Assembly (NCBI GenBank): GCA_905235465.1
Contig: CAJOLP010000004.1
Span: 1 to 35,628 of the forward strand
Source: an uncultured Lachnospiraceae bacterium
Lineage (GTDB): Bacteria; Bacillota; Clostridia; Lachnospirales; Lachnospiraceae
DNA: 35,628 nt
Direction of reading: 5' to 3'
This document shows positions 25,506 through 32,981 of the stretch, piece after piece (position 1 is the stretch's first letter; every line of letters starts with the position of its first letter). A program made the translations under genes and the position numbers. The notes under the pieces are model-generated. The model was not told the DNA's origin, did not search any database, and saw only the letters and a list, made by a program, of their open reading frames with translations.

Positions 25506-25525
25506 AGAAGAATTTGTTTTAAGTG

Positions 25526-25562
25526 TGGCGAATCAGGGCGGGGGAAAGTATAATAGTACTAT
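25526..25562 (+). promoter_or_regulatory. Promoter region of the second transpeptidase gene, with palindrome
   Basis: A perfect -10 TATAAT (25549-25554) has a weak -35-like TGGCGA 17 bp upstream (25526-25531). A perfect 10-bp palindrome ATAGTACTAT (25553-25562) covers the end of the -10 and the probable start site, where a repressor could bind. Confidence 0.6.
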
Positions 25563-25618
25563 GTGAAATAACCATTTTTGCTGGGGGTTTTAGATTCTTC
25601 AAACAGGAGGAAAAAGTG

Positions 25619-27847
25619 ATGAAGAAACGTATAGCGGCGTTATTGGCAGCAGCGCTCGTGGTCACTTCACTTCCGGGCGGAAGTGTCCTCGCGGCGGAAG
25701 CCGCGGCGGACAGCGCTCAGGAGAGCGTGATCACGGAAGAGGCTGTGGAGCAGGAGGAAGAGGAGCAGGAGCCTGAAGAGGAGGCGCCTGCCATCGAGGA
25801 CGAGACTTCCGAGGAAGGAGAGACCGTGGCACCCGCGGAGGATGAGGAGAGCGAAGACGAAGAGGCTCTTCCCGCGGAGGATGAGGCTGCGCAGGAAGAG
25901 GAAGCAGTCGAAGAGGAGAGCGAAGAGGCGGCTTCTGAAGAAGAGGAAGCAGCTCCTGCCGAGATCTCCGAGGACGAGGAGACCGCAGCCGTCGAGGAGG
26001 CTGTCGTCGAGGAGCCTGCCAAAGAGGCTGAGGCCGTCTCGGACGGCTGGGACAGCACCCACACATATTATTATGTAGACGGGAAGAAGGTCACCGGCTG
26101 GAGGACGATCAGCGGAGCGCGCTACTATTTCCAGGATGAGCGCATCAAGAACTATGTGGCGTCCAACAGAGGCAAAATGGTCTCCGGCTGGCGCACGATC
26201 AGCGACAAGAAATACTATTTCCAGGATCCGCAGATCAAGAATTACAGCAGCTCCAACAAAGGCAAGATGGTCTCCGGCTTTAGGACGATCAATAACAAGA
26301 GGTACTATTTTGTTGACGCTCAGTATCCTGCCAGCACCGCGACCGGCAAGCAGCTGACCGGCTGGAAGACGATCGGCGGCCAGAAGTATTACCTGGGCGA
26401 CGACGGCGTTGTGCGCACGGGATGGCAGACGATCAGCGGCAACAAGTTTTATTTCGGGACAAGCGGCAAGATGGCCACCGGGTTCACGAAGATCAGCGGC
26501 GCGACGTATTTCTTTGATAATGAGGATTACACTGGGTGCAGCAAGACCGGCAAAATGCTGACGGGCTTCAGAACCATCAACAACAAGAGGTACTATTTTA
26601 CCGATTCCAACTACAAAGCCTATAAGGCCGAGAACCTCGGCAAAATGCTGACGGGCTTTAAGACGATCAAGGGATCCAGATACTATTTCATGGATTCCAA
26701 CTATAAGTTGTACAAAGCCGCCAACAGAGGCATGATGATGTCCGGCTTCAAGACGATCGGCGGCAAAGTCTACTACATGATCGACAGCAACTACAATAAT
26801 TATAGGGACAGCAACAAGGGCAAGGTCGTAGGCCAGGGCTGGCAGAAGATCAAGGGATACTACTATTATTTCAACGGTTCAGGTGTGCGCCAGACAGGCT
26901 GGCAGTCCATCGGCGGCAAAGAGTATTACCTCATAGACAACAGATATATATCATACAGCACCTCCAATGAGGGCAGAATGGTCACCGGCTTCAAGACCAT
27001 CAGCGGCAATCGCTTCTATTTCTACAGCGATGGTTCGCAGCAGACGCAGTGGGGCGCGAAGAACATCAACGGAAGTTTTTACTTCTTTGGTGACGGACAT
27101 GTGATCCAGACAAAAACCGGCTGGCTCAGGGACGGAAGCGATTATTATTACGTCAATACGACCAGCGGCAAGCTCAAGACAGGGTGGCTGTCCCTCTCAG
27201 ACGGCACATACTATCTGAGCAAGGGTAACGCCAAGATGTTCAAGGGGCCCAACAAGGTAGACGGCACATTGTATTTCTTTGACACGTCCGGACGCCGCGC
27301 CACGACAGAGGGCTGGAAGACCTACAATGGCAACAAGTATTACAGCTACAGCAACGGCACGCTGGCGCACGACACGGTGATCAATGGTTACAGGATCGGT
27401 TCGGACGGAAGGGCCGTACCGATGGATGGCATGGACGCGAAGGCGTATGATACCACCAGCCGCACGAACTATCTGATCGTGATCGACCGCACCAACTGCC
27501 AGCTCGGCGTATATACGGGAAGTGTCCGGAACTGGACGCGCAGAAACAGATGGAGCTGCTCTGTGGGCAAGTCCTCGACGCCGACCTATACCGGCAGTTA
27601 TGAGATCTCCAGCAAGCAGACATACTTCGATTCCGGGTACGCGCGCTGCTGGTATGCTTCCAAATTTAACGGCAACCAGTTGATCCACTCCCAGCTCTAT
27701 GACCAGACAGACCAGCCGACCCATATCATGGACGCGGACGGAGGTCTGGGCCAGCACAGCACGGATGGATGCGTGAGGCTGTATATCGACAATGCCAGAT
27801 GGATCTATAATAACGTACCCAGCAATACAAGGGTAGTCGTCTACTGA
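25619..27847 (+). CDS. Large L,D-transpeptidase (YkuD) with acidic linker and extended 30-residue wall-binding repeats
   Basis: 742 aa from the ATG at 25619, with CAGGAGG 8 bp upstream; the frame is open to 25523 without a start signal. Signal peptide about 1-27. Residues about 28-140 are an extremely acidic Glu/Ala linker. Repeats occupy about 142-590. Many are 30 residues long instead of 20, with an insert of the type D-x-x-Y-x-x-Y-x-x-x-N-x-G-K-M. The YkuD domain is about 600-742, with H690 (LIHSQLY) and C718. The residue two before the Cys is D716 (STDGCVRL), not the usual His. Cys and upstream His are kept, so activity is likely but the site is altered. Own promoter and terminator. Confidence 0.9.
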   Translation: MKKRIAALLAAALVVTSLPGGSVLAAEAAADSAQESVITEEAVEQEEEEQEPEEEAPAIEDETSEEGETVAPAEDEESEDEEALPAEDEAAQEEEAVEEESEEAASEEEEAAPAEISEDEETAAVEEAVVEEPAKEAEAVSDGWDSTHTYYYVDGKKVTGWRTISGARYYFQDERIKNYVASNRGKMVSGWRTISDKKYYFQDPQIKNYSSSNKGKMVSGFRTINNKRYYFVDAQYPASTATGKQLTGWKTIGGQKYYLGDDGVVRTGWQTISGNKFYFGTSGKMATGFTKISGATYFFDNEDYTGCSKTGKMLTGFRTINNKRYYFTDSNYKAYKAENLGKMLTGFKTIKGSRYYFMDSNYKLYKAANRGMMMSGFKTIGGKVYYMIDSNYNNYRDSNKGKVVGQGWQKIKGYYYYFNGSGVRQTGWQSIGGKEYYLIDNRYISYSTSNEGRMVTGFKTISGNRFYFYSDGSQQTQWGAKNINGSFYFFGDGHVIQTKTGWLRDGSDYYYVNTTSGKLKTGWLSLSDGTYYLSKGNAKMFKGPNKVDGTLYFFDTSGRRATTEGWKTYNGNKYYSYSNGTLAHDTVINGYRIGSDGRAVPMDGMDAKAYDTTSRTNYLIVIDRTNCQLGVYTGSVRNWTRRNRWSCSVGKSSTPTYTGSYEISSKQTYFDSGYARCWYASKFNGNQLIHSQLYDQTDQPTHIMDADGGLGQHSTDGCVRLYIDNARWIYNNVPSNTRVVVY

Positions 27848-27896
27848 TCCTCCGGATCTGACCGCAAATCGCGGGAAAGTATTAAATAATGATAAG

Positions 27897-27933
27897 ATGG
27901 CCGGTATTTTTTAAAAATATCGGCCATTTTTTT
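27897..27933 (+). terminator. Strong terminator after the second transpeptidase gene
   Basis: A 15-bp stem, ATGGCCGGTATTTTT paired with AAAAATATCGGCCAT (one G-U pair), with almost no loop, is followed by T7. Confidence 0.92.
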
Positions 27934-27984
27934 GATTTGGGTATGGATTTATTTGTGAAGATGGTGTATTATTAAAAAACAGGA

Positions 27985-28003
27985 ACATTTATGTAATAAA
28001 TGT
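27985..28003. promoter_or_regulatory. Perfect inverted repeat upstream of the third transpeptidase gene
   Basis: ACATTTAT-GTA-ATAAATGT is a perfect 8-bp inverted repeat with a 3-bp centre. It lies 13 bp downstream of a candidate -10 TATTAT (27967-27972), a typical operator position. The -35 is not clear, suggesting regulated transcription. Confidence 0.55.
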
Positions 28004-28049
28004 AAATATTTTGTAATAAGTAAGTTCAGGCAATCAGGAGGGATCAAAC

Positions 28050-29768
28050 ATGAAACGTAGAGTGGCAATGTTATTGGCACTGGCGCTGACATTTTCTTCG
28101 CTGCCTGCCACCGGCGTGATGGCCGCGGACACAACGGCGCAGGAGCCTGTTGTTGAGACAGTGCAGGAAGATGAGGATGCGCTTACGGAAGAGACTGAGC
28201 AGGAAGAAGCGGAAGTCGCCGAGGAGGTCACCGAGGACAGCGCTGAGGGCATCACAGAAGAAGCTGTGGAAGAGCAGGAAGAAGCTGTGATCGATGAGGA
28301 AGCTGTCGCGGAGGACGAGGCGGACGAGCAGGAAGACGCAGCTGAGGCAGAGACTGTCGAGGAGGCAGCCCCCGCTGAGGAGCTGGAGATCGTCGAAGAA
28401 CAGATCGTAGAGGAAGATGCCAAGGATATCCTTGAAGTCGTAGACGGCTGGGACAGCACCCACACACACTATTATGTGAACGGGCAGATGATCAAGGGCC
28501 GCTTTAAGGACATCGGAAACGCGCGCTATTACTTTGACGACAAAGGCAAGATGGCCACGGGCTTTAGGACTATCAACGGCGCCAGGTACTACTTCCAGGA
28601 TGAGAGAGTGGCCGGTTTCTCCGAGGCAAGCCGCGGCAAGATGGTCACCGGTTTCAGGACCATCAGCGGCACGGTATATTATTTCCAGAACGAGAACGTG
28701 GCCAATTATGTGGCCGGCAATCTCGGCAAGAGCGTTTCCGGATGGAGGACCATCAGCGGAAGGCGGTACTATTTCACAGATAAGAGCGTCCGCCGCACAG
28801 GGTTCATAACTGTGAACGACAAGAAGTATTATCTTGTGGACAGCAGATATCCCTCCAGCAAGTACACCGGCATGATGCTGACCGGCGTCAGGACGATCGA
28901 CGGCACCGGCTATCTTTTCAACGACAAGGGCGTTATGCAGAAGGGCTGGGCCAAGTACAACGGCGTATGGGGCTACTATGATCCCTCGACCGGCAAGGCC
29001 GGCAAGACCGGATGGAAAGAGAAAGACGGTGACTGGTACTACATGAGGAAAAACGGCCTGGCCACTGTCGGCTGGCTCAAGCTCAACAGCGAGTCCATTT
29101 TCTACCTCGACAAGTCCCAGGGCGGCAAGATGCTGACCGGCGTTCATAAGATGCCCAGCGGCAAGATCTTCTTCTTCGACGAGGATGGCCGCCGCGCGAC
29201 CACTGAAGGCTGGAAGAGTTTTGGCGATTACACATATTACACCCGCAAGGACGGTACCGTTGCGGTCAATACCACGATCAACGGCATCCAGATCGGCGCG
29301 GACGGCAAGGTCAAGGGGTCTCTGCTTGACATCAAGGCGGCCGGTTATTCCAGTCAGACCAATTATCTGATCCTCGTCAACAGAGGCGAGCACAAGGTAG
29401 CTGTCTTTAAGGGCAAGAAGAATAACTGGACCAAGATCAAGGGCGACTGGATCTGCACGATCGGCGCTTCGGCAACACCCACACCGGCAGGCGAGTTCAA
29501 GACCTACGGACCGACCGGCAGGACACAGTATGGCTGGATGGACTTCCAGTACACAAGTGCCGCGTTCTGCACGGGCGTTACAGCCGGATTCTTCTTCCAC
29601 ACATGGCTCTACACCCTCGGCTCCAGAGGAAATCCGTACTACACGCACATCGAGGATGGTGAGCTCGGCGTCAACCACTCCAAGAGCTGCGTGAGACTCA
29701 GACCCGAGAACGCTGAGTGGATCAGGAACAACATTCCTTCCGGCACGAAGGTCGTTGTCTACAACTGA
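28050..29768 (+). CDS. L,D-transpeptidase-like (YkuD) protein with acidic linker, wall-binding repeats and SKSC site
   Basis: 572 aa, AGGAGGG before the ATG. It has the same layout as the previous gene: signal peptide (about 1-26), Glu-rich linker (about 27-130), the junction DGWDSTHTHYY shared with its neighbour, then repeats to about 410, including 30-residue units (ATGFRTINGARYYFQD...). The YkuD-like domain (about 425-572) keeps H517 (FFFHTWLY) and C547. The motif reads NHSKSCVRL, so both the His and Gly of HGC are replaced (K545, S546). The His-Cys spacing is 30 residues against 26 and 28 in the paralogues. It could have a changed donor, or serve as an amidase or binding protein. Loss of activity is possible. 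Confidence 0.86.
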   Translation: MKRRVAMLLALALTFSSLPATGVMAADTTAQEPVVETVQEDEDALTEETEQEEAEVAEEVTEDSAEGITEEAVEEQEEAVIDEEAVAEDEADEQEDAAEAETVEEAAPAEELEIVEEQIVEEDAKDILEVVDGWDSTHTHYYVNGQMIKGRFKDIGNARYYFDDKGKMATGFRTINGARYYFQDERVAGFSEASRGKMVTGFRTISGTVYYFQNENVANYVAGNLGKSVSGWRTISGRRYYFTDKSVRRTGFITVNDKKYYLVDSRYPSSKYTGMMLTGVRTIDGTGYLFNDKGVMQKGWAKYNGVWGYYDPSTGKAGKTGWKEKDGDWYYMRKNGLATVGWLKLNSESIFYLDKSQGGKMLTGVHKMPSGKIFFFDEDGRRATTEGWKSFGDYTYYTRKDGTVAVNTTINGIQIGADGKVKGSLLDIKAAGYSSQTNYLILVNRGEHKVAVFKGKKNNWTKIKGDWICTIGASATPTPAGEFKTYGPTGRTQYGWMDFQYTSAAFCTGVTAGFFFHTWLYTLGSRGNPYYTHIEDGELGVNHSKSCVRLRPENAEWIRNNIPSGTKVVVYN

Positions 29769-29814
29769 TCACGGACAAGGTGTTTGCAGTCAGCAAAATA
29801 CAGTAAATGAAAAC

Positions 29815-29847
29815 GGCCTCCACATCCGTAAAGGTGTGGAGGCCTTT
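29815..29847 (+). terminator. Terminator between the transpeptidase and dTDP-glucose dehydratase genes
   Basis: GGCCTCCACA (29815-29824) pairs perfectly with TGTGGAGGCC (29835-29844), 10-nt loop, followed by TTTCT. The T-run is short, so some read-through into the next gene is possible. Confidence 0.7.
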
Positions 29848-29875
29848 CTGAAGGAAAGACCACACAAGGAGAGAC

Positions 29876-30895
29876 ATGAATATTATCGTAACCGGCGGGG
29901 CCGGCTTCATTGGCGCCAATTTTGTGTTTTACATGCTTGAGCATCACCCCAAGGACCGCATCATCTGTGTCGACAAGCTCACGTATGCCGGGAACCTGTC
30001 GACGCTGGCGGGCGTTATGGATGATCCGAACTTTCGCTTTGTAAAACTGGATATTTGTGACAGGGACGGCGTGAACCGCCTTTTTGAGGAGGAGCACCCG
30101 GACATAGTGGTCAATTTTGCCGCGGAGTCCCATGTGGACCGCTCGATCGAGGATCCGGGCATTTTCCTGGAGACCAATATCATGGGGACCGCCGTGTTGA
30201 TGGATGCCTGCCGCAAATACGGCATACGGCGCTATCATCAGGTCTCCACCGATGAGGTGTACGGGGATCTGCCGCTGGACAGGCCGGATCTGTTCTTTAC
30301 CGAAGAGACGCCGATCCATACCAGCAGCCCGTACAGCACCTCAAAGGCCTCCGCGGATCTGCTGACAATGGCGTATTACCGTACTTACGGACTGCCGGCC
30401 ACCATCAGCCGCTGCTCCAACAACTACGGCCCCTACCAGTTCCCGGAGAAGCTGATCCCGCTCATGATCGCCAACGCGCTGCATGACGAGCCGCTGCCGG
30501 TCTACGGGGAGGGCCTGAACGTGCGGGACTGGCTGTATGTGGAGGATCACTGCAAGGCCATCGACCTCATCCTGCGGGGCGGCAGAGAGGGCGAGATCTA
30601 CAATATCGGCGGGCACAATGAGATGCGGAACATCGATATCGTGCGCCTGATCTGCGCGGAGCTGGGAAAGCCCGAGTCCCTGATCACCCATGTGACGGAC
30701 CGCAAGGGCCACGATCAGCGGTATGCCATCGATCCCGCGAAGATCCACGGGGAGCTGGGCTGGCTTCCGGAGACTAAATTTGAGGACGGGATCCGCAAGA
30801 CGATCCGCTGGTATCTGGACAACGAGGAGTGGTGGGAGACCATCCGCTCCGGGGAGTACCGGAACTACTACGAAAAGATGTACGCCAACCGATAA
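29876..30895 (+). CDS. rfbB: dTDP-glucose 4,6-dehydratase
   Basis: 339 aa, full family length. The NAD site VTGGAGFIGANF is at the N terminus. The catalytic triad region STDEVYGDL has T125, D126 and E127, and Y153-x3-K157 sits in SPYSTSKAS. SHVDRSI and NNYGPYQFPEKLIPL blocks are typical of RmlB/RffG. The enzyme turns dTDP-glucose into dTDP-4-keto-6-deoxyglucose in the cytoplasm. That product is the substrate of the WecE-type aminotransferase encoded at the far end of the convergent operon. AAGGAG lies 6 bp before the ATG. rmlA, rmlC and rmlD are not in the window. Confidence 0.95.
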   Translation: MNIIVTGGAGFIGANFVFYMLEHHPKDRIICVDKLTYAGNLSTLAGVMDDPNFRFVKLDICDRDGVNRLFEEEHPDIVVNFAAESHVDRSIEDPGIFLETNIMGTAVLMDACRKYGIRRYHQVSTDEVYGDLPLDRPDLFFTEETPIHTSSPYSTSKASADLLTMAYYRTYGLPATISRCSNNYGPYQFPEKLIPLMIANALHDEPLPVYGEGLNVRDWLYVEDHCKAIDLILRGGREGEIYNIGGHNEMRNIDIVRLICAELGKPESLITHVTDRKGHDQRYAIDPAKIHGELGWLPETKFEDGIRKTIRWYLDNEEWWETIRSGEYRNYYEKMYANR

Positions 30896-30920
30896 AGAGC
30901 GATAAAAGAAAGTGAAAAGA

Positions 30921-30965
30921 AAGACCTTATCCGGTCCTTAAGAGGAAATGGATAAGGTCTTTTTG
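30921..30965. terminator. Bidirectional terminator between rfbB and the convergent sugar operon
   Basis: AAGACCTTATCC (30921-30932) pairs with GGATAAGGTCTT (30950-30961), 17-nt loop, with a T-run on the plus strand. The minus strand reads into AAGGTCTTTC, so it can close both rfbB and the five-gene operon. Confidence 0.85.
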
Positions 30966-30980
30966 TATCTGAATCGGGAC

Positions 30981-31349
30981 TCAGAGGCGGGAGATGATGA
31001 CGCCCAAAATGATAATGGCCACGCCGATCGCGCGCCGCCGGGAGACGTGCTCCTTCAGGATCAGGATGCTGAGCACGAAGACCCATACAAAGCTCGTCGC
31101 GGTAATGCAGGGCATTACGGAGACGGGGACATAGATCAGCGCCACCTGATTGATCACGAGTGTGGAGAAGAGGAGCGCATAGGACAGGATCACTCTCGGA
31201 TTGAGGAACTTGGCAAAAAAGCCGGATTTCTCCTCCTCTGTGATATTGGCCTGCTGCTTTAAAAGGATCTGGCTCAGGGCCGTCACAAAAGCGCCCAGGA
31301 TCGCCGCCGCGTAACAAAAGGTCGGCGTTATGATATTATTGATGTTCAT
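30981..31349 (-). CDS. Half-size DMT/EamA-type membrane protein (ArnE/ArnF-like subunit B)
   Basis: 122 aa with four TM helices and almost no loops. The second helix region has the PxxxxxLALIYVPVS-like pattern (NQVALIYVPVSVMPCITATS), followed by ILILKEHVSRRRAIGVAIIILG, typical of EamA/SMR-type proteins. Such half-size pairs form heterodimers; ArnE/ArnF flip undecaprenyl-phosphate-aminoarabinose. Its start overlaps the end of the companion gene by 14 bp. Last gene of the minus-strand operon. A plain small multidrug exporter is the alternative, but the locus favours a lipid-linked sugar. Confidence 0.78.
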   Translation of the reverse strand: MNINNIITPTFCYAAAILGAFVTALSQILLKQQANITEEEKSGFFAKFLNPRVILSYALLFSTLVINQVALIYVPVSVMPCITATSFVWVFVLSILILKEHVSRRRAIGVAIIILGVIISRL

Positions 31350-31698
31350 CGCTGATACTCACCACCATTCCGATTATGATCACAATAATGCCCAGGATCT
31401 GCTGCAGGGTGATCGTCTCGTGGAAGATCACGGTCGCCCAGACAAAGATCAGGATATAGCTGAAGCCGCGCCGCAGGTAGGCGGTCGTGAGCGGGAGCTT
31501 TTCCAGAATGAGCTGCCAGCACACGGCATAGAAGCACAGGATCAGGACCGCAACGCAAAACCAGGCGATGTAGCCCGGGGACATGAACGGATAGCGGGCG
31601 CCGAGCTTGAGGCAGGGCGAGGTCAGGCTCTCCATAAAGACCGCCAGCATCGCCAGCGCTATAATGTTTCGTCGTTTACTCAGAAAATCATCCAGCAT
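31336..31698 (-). CDS. Half-size DMT/EamA-type membrane protein (ArnE/ArnF-like subunit A)
   Basis: 120 aa, four TM helices. It shows conserved small-transporter features: SLTSPCLKLGARYPFM near helix 1, LILEKLPLTTAYLRRG between helices 2 and 3, and FHETITLQQILGIIVIIIGM at the end. The adjacent overlapping gene encodes a second four-helix protein, the classic arrangement for an obligate heterodimer. AGGAG is 11 bp upstream of the ATG. Likely a flippase for the product of the GT2 enzyme in this operon; direction and substrate are inference. Confidence 0.8.
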   Translation of the reverse strand: MLDDFLSKRRNIIALAMLAVFMESLTSPCLKLGARYPFMSPGYIAWFCVAVLILCFYAVCWQLILEKLPLTTAYLRRGFSYILIFVWATVIFHETITLQQILGIIVIIIGMVVSISDEHQ

Positions 31699-31751
31699 TT
31701 ACAAAATTACTCCTGTTTCGATGGTATTTCCGGAGATATTTCCGGACAAAT

Positions 31752-32981
31752 TCATTCCCAGATCAGCGGGCAGACCGATCCGTCCGCCGTCTCCACATCG
31801 ACCTGAAGGGTCTTACGGATCTGCGCGGCGCGCGCCTCGTAGGTTTCCCTGTCCGGCGCGGTCAGTATGAGGCAAAGCCTCGATGTCTTGTCCGTGTGGC
31901 CCTCTTTATTTACCACCCCCACGCGCAGTTTGTCAAGCTGATTGCGGTGGACATAGGGGAGCGAGAGCACCTCGCTCACGCCGTCCACGCGGATCACTTT
32001 GCCGGTGGGAATGTAGAAGGCCATGTAGCCGCAGACGCACTGCTGCGGCAGGATCTCGGGGATCCCCTTCTGCCTGCCGGTGGCGATATCCAGCAAAAAC
32101 TGCTCGGTCTCAAGCCCGCAGGAATAGTGAATGAGGTCGGAGGAGATGAAGACGCCGCCGCCCCGGGCCGCGGTCTCCATGAGATAGATCTCGTCCCCGT
32201 CCATGATAAATTCGCTGTGGGTGATCCCCTGGCGAAGGCCGAAGCCGGTGATGATCCTCTCGTTCAGATCCAGTACCCGCTGCGCCAGCGCGTCGTCCGC
32301 CGTGGTCGGGAAGATCCTGCTCTTGGCGGCGAAGGCGTCCGGCAGGTCAAAATACAGCGTGTCGCCGATGCACAGGTTGCGGAATTCATAGTCCAGCGCC
32401 AGGCCCTCCACGACAAATTCGCGGCCGGTGGCAAAACGCTCCACGATCACTTCGCCGCCGGAGGACCAGCGGGCCGCCTCGGCGTATTTGTCAGCGAGTT
32501 CTCCCGCGCTGCGGCAGATCTGCACGCCGCGGCTTCCCTGGGTGTCAAGCGGTTTAATGATGACGTTTCCGCCGCCGATCTCATCGTAATAGGCCAGCGC
32601 GTCGGAAAGGGAGGTCACCGTGCGGTAGGGAAGGAGCGGGATGCCCAGCGCCGACATCTTTTCCCGCATGAGATTTTTGTCCGTAAAAAGGCGCCCGGTC
32701 TCATATCCGATTCCGGGCAGCCCCATTTCCTGCGCGACATAGGCCACGGCGCGGACGGCGATATCCGTCTGATCCGTGGTGACGCCGCAAATATGATTGT
32801 CTCGCGCGTATCGAAGGATCGCCTCGTTGTCCCGCACATCGGTCAAAAGACGGCCGCTGATGTAGGGCTCAAAAGCCTCAGAGACAACGGGCGCGGCCAG
32901 AAGTACCTCGTAGGACTCGCTGGCTTTCTGTACCAGCGGGAGTTGAAAATCACCGGCGCCGATGATCAGTATTTTGTCCAT
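31752..32981 (-). CDS. ATP-grasp ligase of unknown substrate
   Basis: 409 aa from the ATG at 32981, which has GGAG at 6 bp; in-frame starts further upstream lie deeper in the neighbour gene. A Rossmann-like preATP domain opens with DKILIIGAGDFQLPLVQKA. The ATP-grasp core has NVIIKPLDTQGSRGV (P-loop-like), a second block at EVIVERFATGREFVVEG, and the metal-binding YLMETAARGGGVF. The C-terminal domain (about 300-409) is of the PurK/carbamoyl-phosphate type. Such enzymes join a carboxylate to an amine. The gene overlaps the GT2 gene by 32 bp, so they are coupled. In an aminosugar locus the plausible role is acylating the sugar amino group with an amino acid or other acid, but this is inference. 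Confidence 0.85.
   Translation of the reverse strand: MDKILIIGAGDFQLPLVQKASESYEVLLAAPVVSEAFEPYISGRLLTDVRDNEAILRYARDNHICGVTTDQTDIAVRAVAYVAQEMGLPGIGYETGRLFTDKNLMREKMSALGIPLLPYRTVTSLSDALAYYDEIGGGNVIIKPLDTQGSRGVQICRSAGELADKYAEAARWSSGGEVIVERFATGREFVVEGLALDYEFRNLCIGDTLYFDLPDAFAAKSRIFPTTADDALAQRVLDLNERIITGFGLRQGITHSEFIMDGDEIYLMETAARGGGVFISSDLIHYSCGLETEQFLLDIATGRQKGIPEILPQQCVCGYMAFYIPTGKVIRVDGVSEVLSLPYVHRNQLDKLRVGVVNKEGHTDKTSRLCLILTAPDRETYEARAAQIRKTLQVDVETADGSVCPLIWE

Noticed and set aside
26040-27100. CRISPR-like or satellite DNA in the repeat region of the second transpeptidase.
   Set aside because: The periodicity is about 90 bp with imperfect units in one open frame, fully explained by protein repeats.
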